Shown: positions 23,985-34,079 of the stretch, in pieces
How positions within the stretch are numbered: the stretch's first letter is position 1
Layout: every line of letters begins with the position of its first letter
Notes under the pieces: generated by a model
Seen by the model: the letters and a program-made list of their open reading frames with translations, nothing else
Databases searched by the model: none
What the model was told of the DNA's origin: nothing
NCBI RefSeq assembly: GCF_037975245.1
Contig: NC_092581.1
Span: 6,663,501 to 6,727,500 of the forward strand
Source: Apostichopus japonicus
Taxonomy: Eukaryota; Echinodermata; Holothuroidea; Aspidochirotida; Stichopodidae
Direction: 5' to 3'
DNA length: 64,000 nt
Program-made: the position numbers and the translations under genes

Positions 23985-24735
23985 CAATTTGAGTTGCTAG
24001 AAACTTTAAACACGGAAATTGACTTCTACCGATTTAATTCGACATATCATCGATTTAAACTGGTAGATGTCGATTTAAATCAGGGTTGTCCAACCTTTTG
24101 CAGAGGAGGGCCACATGGAATGATTATGATGAAGGAGGGGCCGCATGAACCCTACGCTCGATTTTTTGCCCGGAGCCCAAGGCAACAAAATGTGAGCACT
24201 GCACGCGGAGCGCACTGATTTATTTTCCTTCCTGATAAACAGATGAATAAAGTACAGCCGCCCCCCCCCCCTTCCGCTGAGAGTGCCACACAAACTGACC
24301 TGTATGCAGTTTTTTTGACCCAGAAGGTTCGAATGATTGATTATATAGCTTCAAATTGTTATCGATAAATCTGCTCACTAAAATTTCGCACCGTACAGCA
24401 TCTCTGGCGGGTCGGACGCAACCCCTTTGGCGGACCGGACTGTGGCCCGCGGGCCGTAGGTTGGACAACCCTGATTTAAATGGACATATCATCGATTTAT
24501 TTTACATATCATCGATTTAAATTGGTACTGATATGTCGATTTAAATCGGTATATGTCGATTTAAACTGGTATAAGTCGAATTAAATTGGTATATGTCGAT
24601 TTAAATTGACATATACCGATTTATTTTACTTATCATCGATTTAAATTGGTATATGTCGATTTAAATCGATGATATGTCGAATTAAATCGGTATATCTCAA
24701 TTTAAATCGACATATACCAATTTAATTCGATGGTG
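23985..24735. repeat. Palindromic satellite, ATTTAAAT/ATCGAT core
   Basis: Array of roughly 20-bp monomers of the type 'ggtatatgtcgatttaaat' in both orientations, so most monomers contain or abut ATTTAAAT or ATCGAT palindromes. It is interrupted by a hAT element at 24081-24473. Its right end cuts into a reverse-transcriptase fragment. Confidence 0.85.
24081..24473. mobile_element. hAT MITE, 393 bp, in the palindromic satellite
   Basis: Perfect terminal inverted repeats CAGGGTTGTCCAACCT at the left and 'aggttggacaaccctg' at the right, flanked by a perfect 8-bp duplication ATTTAAAT (24073-24080 and 24474-24481). CAGGG termini and an 8-bp duplication are diagnostic of the hAT superfamily. There is no intact transposase. 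Confidence 0.93.
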
Positions 24736-26600
24736 TATGGGACGTTATCGATTAGCAGTGATATCAGGTGAAGTTCGTCGTTGTCAAGAACCTGTTGTAG
24801 GTCAAAAATTCCTCTTTCGGAATTGTGTCGAACGCCTTGCTTATATCTAACGTCAATAGATTTATAGTGTAACCTATGGATGTTATAGCTTTTTCTGCTA
24901 GCACTTTAAAGCATGGAGGTGTTTAAAGCGAGGACAAGTTCAGCTGTGCAACGTCGTGAAGTGTAGGCAGTTTGGGTAATGGGGAGGATATGCTCATCAA
25001 TTGACGGACGAATCCTCCTGGCCACACAAACCGCAAGAATTTTCCTCAGTGTTGATAATAAAATGACTGGTCTTAAGTTTTCTGGTGGACCTTTAGTCTT
25101 TCCCGGTTTTTGGATAGGAGTTAGGATTCCTTGTTTAATTTCAATTGGGAAATCTCCTGATTCGGCTATACTATTTATAAGATATTTGCTATGTGTTTGT
25201 GTGTGCATGGGGCATTTTTGATATGTTCGGCTGTGACCTTGTCACAACCTGGGGTTTTATTATCTTTTAAGGATGCGACTGCGTGTTTAATTTCATCTTC
25301 ATCAAAGTTTAGTTTTTCTGCAAACACGTTTGGTTTGGGATCTGGGAGTCTTTTCGAAATGTTTGCTGATTTCTTTAATTTTTGCGTCGGTATCTCCCAT
25401 GTGTTTATCGCCAATTTTAATTGTAATGGGGTCTCTCTTACTCTTTTGTTGTACTACTCTTATTGCTGTAAAGAAACGGTGGGAGTCATCCTTACAATTT
25501 TCAATTTCGGAAATTTCGTCAATTAATTTTTGTTCATGGGCAGTTTTGACTAGAAATTTTTGTTTAATTATTTTGTTCCTTTTAGTTTTTAAATTTCTCT
25601 TTTGATCAATATCTTTACAGTTGTCAATTTGTAGTCTAAGGTCTTTTTGTTTATTGGATAAGTTTGCTATTTCAGTATTATTAAAACGTACTTTTTTTGT
25701 GGGTGGATTTAAGTTTTGGGCATTGTCTAAACAAATTGTTGACAGTTCATTCCAATAAGTAGCTGGTGATTGGGGGAAATGGTTTCGTTTAATGTGTTAA
25801 ATACGTTTTCATTATAGTCAATTTTGTTTGTTTTAAGATGGCAGGAATTACTATATTTAACAGTCTTATTGACTGGATAAATTTGTCTTCTTGTTGAGCT
25901 ATTTAGGGTGAAACTACTTATAATGATTTTGTGATCAGTGTTAATATGAAGGCCATTATTAGCTCGAGCATCAATATTAATAGATTTGAAGTTTAATGGG
26001 GCTATGATATAGTCAACTTGGCTTCTGATAGGGTTTCTGTGATTATTAGGTATAAAATTACTTGTATAAGTGTTGATATGCTCAAGTTTGTGTTTGTAGA
26101 AAGTATTATAAGTATAGATCGTTACGTACAATTAGGTCTGTTAAGAATTCACCATTAGTATTAGTATTGCCAGTGGTGTATTTTCCAATATGTTATAGGA
26201 AAGAAAGGATTTGATGAGCCAACTTTTGCATTGAAATCACCACATATAATTACTTCTTTTTATTGACAGTATTTAGTAGATTTTGGTAAAATTGTTCGGT
26301 TTCTTCAGGATTCTTATAAGTTATTGCTGATGTAGGGGCATAAGCATTAATAATATGTAGTGGGTGGACTTTGTTATTATAAGTTCTATAAATGGTCAAC
26401 AGAGCAAGGCGATCAGATATGGTTTTAAAAACACAATCAATTCCTCTCTTAACAAAGACACCTACACCGTGATATGAATTGCTACAAGCTGCTTTAAAAA
26501 ATGTATATGAATTGGATTGATCTGATCTTGGTAGTTTGACATGCGCACTACAATATTGAGATTACTATCAAGCTCCATCATCTACATGACTGGCTGGTGA
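24736..26600 (-). pseudogene. Non-LTR retrotransposon ORF2 fragment (endonuclease to RT motif A)
   Basis: Reading leftward on the minus strand, frames in succession give endonuclease blocks (YHGVGVFVKRGIDCVF, then HIINAYAPTS, then RSQVDYIIAPLNF and TDHKIIISSF), a linker, FDEDEIKHAVASLKDNKTPG with CDKVTAEHIKNA, then GILTPIQKPGKTKGPPENLR with PVILLSTLRKILAVCVARRI, and finally LLTLDISKAFDTI, the motif A region of the reverse transcriptase. Stops and frameshifts occur near 26130, 25720, 25415 and 25175. The catalytic YADD box and everything after it is missing: the element is cut by the satellite at 24735. The protein is of the jockey/CR1-like broad group; clade not certain. Confidence 0.85.
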
Positions 26601-26825
26601 AAGCCAGCTGAACATACACTTTTAATTGCAATCTCAAATTCACTGTTGTTGGCTATACGCAGGATAAAATCCAGACTCAGATTTGCAAAGAATTGTGGTG
26701 GCGAACAGTTAATTCTGCTCACGTAAATAAAACAGATCTCCTTGAGTTGCATTCTTCTTCAAAACAAAAAATCACTACCTTGGTTCGTTTTTCTCGAATT
26801 GAACAAGACAGGTAACATTTGAACG

Positions 26826-27178
26826 CAATGGCGTAGGAACCGGGGGGCTGGGGGTGGGAGGCGCCAGCCCCAGTGAAAATATGGGGGCGGAAGTATCATT
26901 CCGCCCCCCCCCCCGCTTCGCAAGCCAGAAAACCCCTTTTTCATTTCCAAATGAGAAATAAATCTCATTTGGAGCACCAAATTGCATCTAAGGCCAGGTG
27001 AAAATGCAAAGTTATTTACAAAATGGAGTGGGTGTTGGAGTGTGCTATATTGCACCAAATTGCATCTGAGGCCACCTGGAAATGCAAAAAAAAAATTCAA
27101 AGGGGAGGGGGACACCCCTTAGACCCCTCCCCATGCCGGCCATCAGCCCCCACTCAAAAGTACCTTCCTACGCCACTG
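26826..27178. mobile_element. hAT-like MITE, 353 bp
   Basis: Ends are CAATGGCGTAGGAA and 'ttcctacgccactg', near-perfect inverted repeats. The flanks are a perfect 8-bp duplication TTTGAACG (26818-26825 and 27179-27186). Interior has G and C tracts and 'gcaccaaattgcatctaagg' repeated twice. Confidence 0.9.
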
Positions 27179-27195
27179 TTTGAACGCATTTGAGT

Positions 27196-27486
27196 CAGGC
27201 GCGTAGCCAGGAATTTGCCAAGGGAGGGGCGAAACTGTAGAATCGGCATTGCAAACTATCTAAGCGTAGCGCCACCATAGTTTGGCGCGAAGCGTACAAG
27301 AAAATTTTGGCTGTAAATGCCTCCCAGATTGCTGGAAATGGCACTTCCCAGGCCTTGTAAGTTGCATCTTAGCATTTTCTCTTTTGAAAATACTATAGAG
27401 CAATATCATAAAAACATTAAAAAAAATAATATGCTCAAGGGGGGGGGGGCGGCTGCCCCCTTCGCCCCCCCTTGGCTACGTGCCTG
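27196..27486. mobile_element. hAT-like MITE, 291 bp, CAGGCGCGTAGCC ends
   Basis: Ends CAGGCGCGTAGCC and 'ggctacgtgcctg'; flanks ATTTGAGT (27188-27195) and ATTTGAGC (27487-27494), 7 of 8 matching. It lies directly beside the previous element, its flank beginning two bases after that element's duplication. Core 'ctatctaagcgtagcgccac' at about 27258. Confidence 0.88.
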
Positions 27487-27494
27487 ATTTGAGC

Positions 27495-27961
27495 TAACAA
27501 CATCCTGCATAAAAGTTGCATGCAACAAATGTTAATCGTATTTATCTGCAACGACTCGGCGTTATCTGTACTACTTCAGCTCTCACAACATAGGCACTTG
27601 TAACGTTAGTATTGTGGCATGGCATTATTACATACTACATTGCGTATTTTGGATGATGAGAAACCAGGGCCAGGAAATCGACCAAGCAGTTTTAAGTAGA
27701 CCGGGGGTGTTACATTTTCAATGATATATTTTACGCCTACATGTATTCGTTAGATTAATCGTCCATAAAGCTTTCGTTGCAAATCACCGTATGTTCGTAA
27801 AATTTCGCTAACTTGGCGAGGATATAGTAACGTTAACATTTTGTTCAATTTGACCAATCAGTGCCAAGGAATATGTACATTCTCTGTTACGTCCGAAACA
27901 GGCGTGACTCGTGATTGACAGCTTGGTTCTGATTGTTTTAGTCATCATTTATTTGTCTATA
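27495..27961. other. Intergenic, no supported feature
   Basis: No gene, repeat or element recognised. Confidence 0.4.
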
Positions 27962-27969
27962 TTGCAGAC

Positions 27970-28811
27970 CATGGGCGGCGATCCGTACTTCCGAGTGGGG
28001 GGATATGACCTTGTTGACTATCTAAGCGTAGCGCCACCATAAGTTGGCGCGAAGCGTACAAGAAAATTTTGTGATTTACAAACCCTCTAGATGGCCGGAA
28101 ACGGCCCTCTCCGAGGTTTCCAAGCGGCATATACCCAACTTTAAAATAGGGATATCATGTCCGAAATATCTCATAATCAGGATCCAAAATACTTTTTTTT
28201 TTAAATTTCGGGTGTTATTTTGGGAAAATTGCCCCTGTCAATCTTGTTTCAGGCGCTACGTTAGAATGTTCGAGAGCTCTTTTATATTATTCGATGAAGA
28301 AAATGGCCTCATGCAGGCTTTTATAGGCTATACACATGCAATACACAATTACACATAGTTACATTCCTAGGTACCGATTGCTAAGGCATCCAGGTGAAAC
28401 GTGCATTAAGCATTACCCTGGTAACATGAGATTCTCAGCTGTTCGAGGGAACATGTACGTGTGTAGGCCTACTATAGGGCCTATATGAATACTATGAGGG
28501 TGCATATATGTACTATATCAATACCGTGGGCGCAATAATACATTTTGTTGTTATAGGGCCAATGAAGCCTACAGTCAACTATATTCTTGTTTTATAAAGA
28601 CGGTTTATTTGAAAAGATCGCACTGCGTTTATGGTAGGCGAGAAATGAAGCTAAAAAAGAGCCGTACATTCACGATGATGCATAAATGTAGGCATGAAAA
28701 TATTATTATCCCTGGCATTTGGTCGGGGGATATGGTGTATTACATCCCCTCCACCCATTTTCATGGGGGATATATCCCCCTCCCCCCCCCCCCCCAGGAT
28801 CGCCGCCCATG
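27970..28811. mobile_element. hAT-like element, 842 bp, CATGGGCGGCGATCC ends
   Basis: Perfect inverted ends CATGGGCGGCGATCC and 'ggatcgccgcccatg'; perfect 8-bp duplication TTGCAGAC at 27962-27969 and 28812-28819. The shared core 'ctatctaagcgtagcgccac' is at about 28019. The ends are close to those of 22073-22629, so these two form one subfamily. No transposase domain recognised in the open frames inside. Confidence 0.92.
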
Positions 28812-28984
28812 TTGCAGACACACAGCTAGAGTTTTCTTCATAAAAATTACACAATATAACCTAGCGTTGGTCTACGCTAAGGGACCAAACGCCGAAATGG
28901 CTTCTTCGTGACCGAAAAAAAACTTCAAAGTGTTGCAGTAACAAAGACCCCTCCATTGAATATGAACAACTAACTTACGTTGAC

Positions 28985-29660
28985 CTTCACCACGCACTAC
29001 AATGGCATGTGTTTGTATACAAATACAGTTCTTCTAGTTTGATGAGTGTACTCATCCTGTTGATTTGCCTGGAAGTAACCTCTTGATGGCAGGTGATCAG
29101 TCCTAATTGACCTGTTGAACATGAGTTCTGCTGGTGATGACATGTTGCTTGCAATTGGCGTTGCTCTAATCCTCAAAATGGTCAATGCTAGATCACCTTT
29201 TGTGGCTTTGCATTTTCGTATTGTTTACTGGACGGTCTGTACCATACTTTCTACTAGGTTATTGCCAGTAAACTAATTGAATAGTGGGGTGACGACGTTG
29301 TAAGTGAGATGTTCCATTTTTCACACAACTGCACAACTTGGCGCCTGCCCAGTGTACTGTGGACTGTTGTCCGATACTATCTCTCTTGAGGGTTCAAATA
29401 TACTAAAAAGCCCTGACAGTCATTTTGTTGCACTGGTGATTAAACTAATAGAAACTTTGAGAAGTAGTCATGCAGTCATAATCAAATACTGTATACCTTG
29501 CATTGTAACAGATCAGTTCCAAGCTGTAGCCATGAACCTTTCGGTACATATTCATGTGGTTGAAGTGGCTGAAATTACTAGTCTAGGAATCTTCTTGGCA
29601 AGGCTCACATGTTTTAATAACATTTCAATGCCTTGTTTATCTTTGACCAATAAACATATT
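28985..29660 (-). pseudogene. Ty3/Gypsy-type integrase fragment
   Basis: On the minus strand, pieces in shifting frames reproduce a retrotransposon integrase core in order: YVPKGSWLQLGTDLL (compare the usual PW..VGTDL), then DYFSKF, then FEPSREIVSDNSPQYTGQA (the SDNGPQ.. catalytic block), then LCEKWNISLTTSSPHY followed by VESMVQTV and KCKATKGDLALTILRIRATP, then SSPAELMFNRSIRTDHLP. Several frameshifts and stops break it. No LTRs or other pol domains are visible nearby. Confidence 0.8.
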
Positions 29661-29847
29661 CTCTCGCCAACAGCCTATTTTTCTCAATTCCCTGGTGAGT
29701 CTGGTGACTCAATTTAGTGAGTCTGGTGAGTCTGGTCTGACTCAATTTTGTCAGTGCCCATTTGCTGCAAATAACCGATATAGTAACAAAGAAAAGCTTA
29801 ATACAAATTAAGCACATGTGGCTTGATGATTTCATCAAGGTTTGAGT

Positions 29848-30055
29848 GAGTTTGTCGATAAACGAAGTTTGTCGATAAACAGAGATTATCGATAAACTTA
29901 GTTTATCGAGCGAAAAATATAGTTCCCATTTGATAAACTCGGTTTATCGCCGATAATCTTAGTTTATTGAGGTACCCCTGCTTTTCGCTCGATAAACTGA
30001 GTTTATCGAGCGAAAAACAGAGTTTAACGGCGATAAACTCGGATTTTCGAATTAT
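29848..30055. repeat. Palindromic array, GATAAAC..GTTTATC core
   Basis: About ten monomers alternating 'cgataaactgagtttatcg' and 'gcgaaaaacagag'-type sequence, so the array is rich in inverted GATAAAC/GTTTATC pairs. A 'ggcttgccata' terminal motif shared with the CTTAAG element lies just to the right (30065-30075). A second array of the same kind is at 32318-32525. Confidence 0.85.
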
Positions 30056-30075
30056 TGCACATATGGCTTGCCATA

Positions 30076-30211
30076 GGAGTACCACATTAAGTAGAAAAAA
30101 ACTATTGTTTTTAATGGGGGTCGAAGGTCATTTGGAGTCACCAGAGGCCAAAGTGTGGAAACCTTGTTTCATAATCTACCGTATCTCCCAGGTCATCGAA
30201 GGAAGGGTACG
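30076..30211. repeat. AGGTCA-type dispersed repeat, single copy
   Basis: Contains 'gggggtcgaaggtcatttgg', 'agtcaccagaggccaaagtg' and 'tggaaaccttgtttc', the standard block order in plus orientation. Confidence 0.75.
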
Positions 30212-31573
30212 TATGGCAAGCCGTTTTAACATTTACCTCCCTATTCTACTTAAGTTGAATTAATTCCACTTAAGTAGAATACAATTAAGCTTAAGTGAAA
30301 TGAATTGCACTTAAGTAGGATGCATTTTACTTAAGCTTAATTGTATTCCACTTAAGTGGAATTCATATTAGCTTAAGTTCAAACGGTTTTTGTCTACATC
30401 GTATTTTACTTAAGTAAAATACAATTCTACTTAAGTAAAATACAATTCTGCTTAAGTAAAATTCAATTCTACTTAAGTAAAATGCAATTCTGCTTAAGTA
30501 AAATTCAATTCTACTTAAGTAAAGTGCTATTCTACTTAAGCAAAATGGCTTTTCAATTTCACTTAAGCTAAATTGCATTTTACTTAAGTGAAATAGAATT
30601 ACGCTTAAGTGAAATGTGATTGGTCAATCTATTTCACTTAAGTAAAATGCAATTTAGCTTAAGTGAAATGTGATTGGTCAATCAGTATGCTACTCATTGC
30701 GTCACTGTACTTGCCGCGAACTCCGACTTTGTATACTATTATAGGTACCACACCACGTGTTCATCCGCTCAATAGGTTAACCATTGTCAGAAAAGAGGTA
30801 AAAGCATAACGTAAAGCTTGTTTAAGCATGTTATCATTTACTGTCATCGTTTTTTCTGCCTTTATACGAAAGAGCATAATTTGAAGTACAGATGGTGTGA
30901 AAATAGGGAGGATCGAAGGTGATATAAACCATTTTAAAAATCTTTGGTTAAATGTTGATATTACTCCGAACGAGCATATGGAAGGGTTCAGTGTGATAAA
31001 CTTGCTCCTCTTCTAGCTCATAATCTAAACGGTCATGATATGGAAGTTTGCAAGTGCCATGATAGGCCAAGAACACAGCTATCATGTGGTGGGTAGGATA
31101 TACCAGATGAAAACTTCTATCTATGCTTTGGCAGGTCTTAAAGTGACGAGTTTAGTGTGTAAGTCAATGGAACAATTAATTGTGATGCGAGACCTATAGA
31201 GTTACGTTCAAGACGTACTAGTTACGTAACCATTTGCGGCCATTCCCCCATACTGCGATACTTATCCAGCTTTCGTTGTGTATATACGAACATAACACCA
31301 TATACTTACCCTTAGCAAATGAAGCAAAGCTATGTTTATCACTGAGTCTGAACGTTAGACATTTGGTAAATGCAGCCAGCCAATCAATCGTTGCAAACTG
31401 TTGCTGATGCTGTTGGAAGGGCACTTTTGAGGGCAAGGGAACGACTACAACACGACATACCGCTAATCAGTGGTTCTAGTAGTAGAAGTACCACAAGGCA
31501 TGGTACCATGTAAACATTGCCCACAGACCAACCACTTCTCCACACGAGGTAAATGTTATAACGGCTTGCCATA
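30212..31573. mobile_element. TIR-bounded element with internal CTTAAG array
   Basis: Left end TATGGCAAGCCG at 30212 continuing 'ttttaacatttacctcc'; right end is its near reverse complement, 'gaggtaaatgttataacgg' then 'cttgccata' ending at 31573. The left part of the interior (about 30236-30690) is the CTTAAG array; the rest (30690-31545) is unassigned non-array sequence. A third copy of the same end, in right-end orientation, closes the next array at 32080. No target duplication found. Confidence 0.65.
30236..30690. repeat. Palindromic array, CTTAAG core, first block
   Basis: Over twenty monomers of about 20 bp such as 'ttctacttaagtaaaataca', each centred on the palindrome CTTAAG with variable flanking bases. 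Confidence 0.95.
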
Positions 31574-31582
31574 TCCTTCAAG

Positions 31583-32080
31583 TCCACTAAAGCTAAATTG
31601 TATTTTACTTAAGTAGAATTGAATTTTACTTAAGTAAAATGCAATTGTATTCTACTTAAGTAAAATACAATTCTACTTAAGTAGAATACAATTTAGCTTA
31701 AGTTAAATTCAATTTCACTTAAGCTTAATTGTATTCTACTTAAGTAAAATACAATTTTACTTAAGTAAAATTCATTTAGCTTAAGTGAAAAAGAATGACA
31801 ATTTTACTTAAGCTAAATTCAATTTTACTTAAGCTAAATTCAATTTTACTTAAGTAGAATTGCATTTTACTTAAGTAGAATACAATTAAGCTTAAGTGAA
31901 ATTGAATTTAACTTAAGCTTAAAAGAAAGTGGTAATTTTACTTAAGTGGAATACAATTAAACTTAAGTAAAATACAATTCTACTTAAGTGCAATTAATTT
32001 CACTTAATTGTATTCTATTTAAGTGGAATTGGTTCTACTTAAGTAGAATAACGAGGTAAATGTTACAGCGGCTTGCCATA
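31583..32080. repeat. Palindromic array, CTTAAG core, second block, with terminal motif
   Basis: A second run of more than twenty CTTAAG monomers (31583-32046) ends in 'gaggtaaatgttacagcgg' then 'cttgccata' at 32080, matching the ends of the element at 30212-31573. Confidence 0.93.
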
Positions 32081-32317
32081 TGTAACGGACAGATGCTGAC
32101 ACTGGGCGAGAACACTTTATACGAAGAGTGCCGCATTACGAACATGCTCAAACAGATATGATGATGCTCGAATGCCATACGCTGTCGGATATGTCATTCT
32201 CAAGTGCAACGATGATCAAAGTACACCTTCAAATATGTGGAAAACGTTAAGGTTGGTTTTATTCGTCTCTAAAATAGAGTTAATGTTCCATAACAATATA
32301 CGACCGAAGACTTGATC

Positions 32318-32525
32318 AAGTCTGTTTTTCGATCGATAAACTCAATTTATCGCTCGATAAACCGAGTTTATCGAATTGGAACTATGTTTTTCGATCGAAA
32401 AGCATAGTTCCTCAAGAAAATCTGATAAACTGAGTTTATCGACTCGAAAAGCTTAGATTATCGATTTAGAGACCTCAGTTTTTTAACAACTCTGCTTTTC
32501 GCTCGATAAACTGAGTTTATCCCCA
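32318..32525. repeat. Palindromic array, GATAAAC/GTTTATC core, second block
   Basis: Same monomer type as 29848-30055: 'cgataaactgagtttatc', 'gctcgataaac', 'tttttcgatcgaaaa'. It ends at 'tttatccccatttcccc'. Confidence 0.85.
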
Positions 32526-32677
32526 TTTCCCCACAGCACCAAACGCTCACCCTTGACAACCGTGGAACTACTGATTTGGTTCTGTGTCAGCATGTCCAAC
32601 GTTAGCATATTAGCACTATTTCGTAGGCCAGTACCTTCTTACGCCGTTAGTTCCCATGTCCGATCCGTCTTGGTGCG

Positions 32678-33612
32678 TATGGAAAGCCATTTTAACATTT
32701 AATCGGGAATTTCAGATATCTTAAATTGTTTCTTATTTTAGATATCTAAAATTCTATTTCAGATATCTAAAATTAAATTCGAGATATCTTAAATTTAATT
32801 CGAGATATCTGAAATTTTATTTCAGATATCTGAAATTGAATTCGAGATATCTAAAATAGATTTCGAGATATCTGAAATTCTAATTCAGATATCTGAAATT
32901 GAATTTGAGATATCTGAAATTGAATTCGAGATATCCGAAATTGAATTCGAGATATCTGAAATTCTATTTCAGATATCTGAAATTGAATTCGAGATATCTG
33001 AAATTGAATTCAAGATATGTGCAAATCTAATTCGAGATATCTGAAATTGAATTCGAGATATCTGCAATTGAATTCCAGATATCTGTAATGCAAATGCAGA
33101 AATTCCCGATTAAATGTTAAAATGGCACGTATGGAAAGCCATTTTAACATCTAATCGGGTATTTTCAGATATCTGTAATTGAATTCGAGATATCTGAAAT
33201 TCTATTTCAGATATCTGAAATTGAATTCGAGATATCCGAAATTGAATTCGAGATATCTGAAATTGAATTCGAGATATCCGAAATTGAATTCGAGATATCT
33301 GAAATTGAATTCGAGATATCTGAAACTGAATTCGAGATATCTGAAATTGAATTCGAGATATCTGAAATTGAATTCGAGATATCTGAAATTGAATTCGAGA
33401 TATCTGAAAATGAATTCGAGATATCTCGAATTCAATTTCAGATATCTGAAATTCCCTTGTATTTCGAGATATCTGAAATTGATTTTAAGATATCTGCAAT
33501 GATTTGTAGATATCTTAAATAAATTGGAGATATCTGTAATTTAATTTGAGATATCTGAAATTGTTTCGAGATATCTGAAATTCCTTATTAAATGTTAAAA
33601 CGGCTTTCCATA
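32678..33612. mobile_element. TIR-bounded element with internal GATATC array and 6-bp flanking duplication
   Basis: Left end TATGGAAAGCC at 32678 continuing 'attttaacatttaatcggg'; right end 'ttaaatgttaaaacggc' then 'tttccata' at 33612. Flanks are GGTGCG on both sides (32672-32677 and 33613-33618). The interior is almost entirely GATATC palindrome monomers, with an internal back-to-back copy of the end sequence at about 33103-33165, as if two elements were joined. The ends are clearly related to those of the CTTAAG element. Confidence 0.8.
32705..33590. repeat. Palindromic array, GATATC core, 21-bp monomer
   Basis: About forty monomers of the form 'gaattcgagatatctgaaat'. Because the period is 21 bp, frames stay open on both strands (a 7-residue repeat SRYLKLN on plus, EFNFRYL on minus); these are not considered genes. 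Confidence 0.95.
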
Positions 33613-33618
33613 GGTGCG

Positions 33619-34012
33619 AATCTTTCACGAAGTCACTAACACTATTCTCGAACTGCTACAGAGAAATATCAGTTTGGTACCACCCTAGAACACATCACAT
33701 GACCCTCCATGCATGGTACGCTCCCAATTGACATGAATTCTCCAAATTTAATAAACTCGATGGCTACGGGAAGCACGTCACGTGATTCTCCATGATTGGT
33801 ACGTTTTCGTGCCGTGCAGAGCGCCTTCCAGGACATATGAAATTCGATGATCAGCCACCTCAGCTCAATATTATGTAATATATACTGGTAGGTATAGCCT
33901 AATGTTACAAGTGCCTGTGCATACAGCCGCAAATCGTTAAACCTTATTGAAGCTCGGTGTGATGGTGAGGTAGCAGTGTCATGTATTTCTGTGACATGCC
34001 CAGCAGTTTAAT
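33619..34012. other. Upstream of spermine synthase
   Basis: Presumed promoter and 5'UTR region. It contains three diverged copies of a 'cacatgaccctccatg..tgg' motif (33700, 33785) also seen at 57110-57410. No TATA box or initiator could be assigned. Confidence 0.4.
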
Positions 34013-34079
34013 ATGATAATGACAGCTGTAACGCATTTACTGGAATTTAAGGCACCACCGTCATTCGCAAATGACCCAG
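34013..34079 (+). CDS. SMS: Spermine synthase exon 1 (start codon)
   Basis: Reads [20 protein letters not shown] followed by DP plus one base. The in-frame stop is at 33992 and two in-frame ATGs (34013, 34019) are possible. The THLLEF stretch resembles the conserved TLLDF-like start of animal spermine synthases; the phase (1) fits exon 2, and the total length then matches the human protein. The donor is CAG followed by GTAATC. Intron 1 is 8.7 kb, so an intervening small exon cannot be excluded. Confidence 0.7.

Noticed and set aside
29304-29717. 137-residue plus-strand frame.
   Set aside because: Antisense to the Gypsy integrase remnant, which has clear family motifs on the minus strand.
33179-33502. 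Open frames of 107 residues on plus and 77 on minus with a 7-residue repeat (SRYLKLN / EFNFRYL).
   Set aside because: They are the two-strand translation of a 21-bp palindromic satellite; the period being a multiple of three keeps any frame open.
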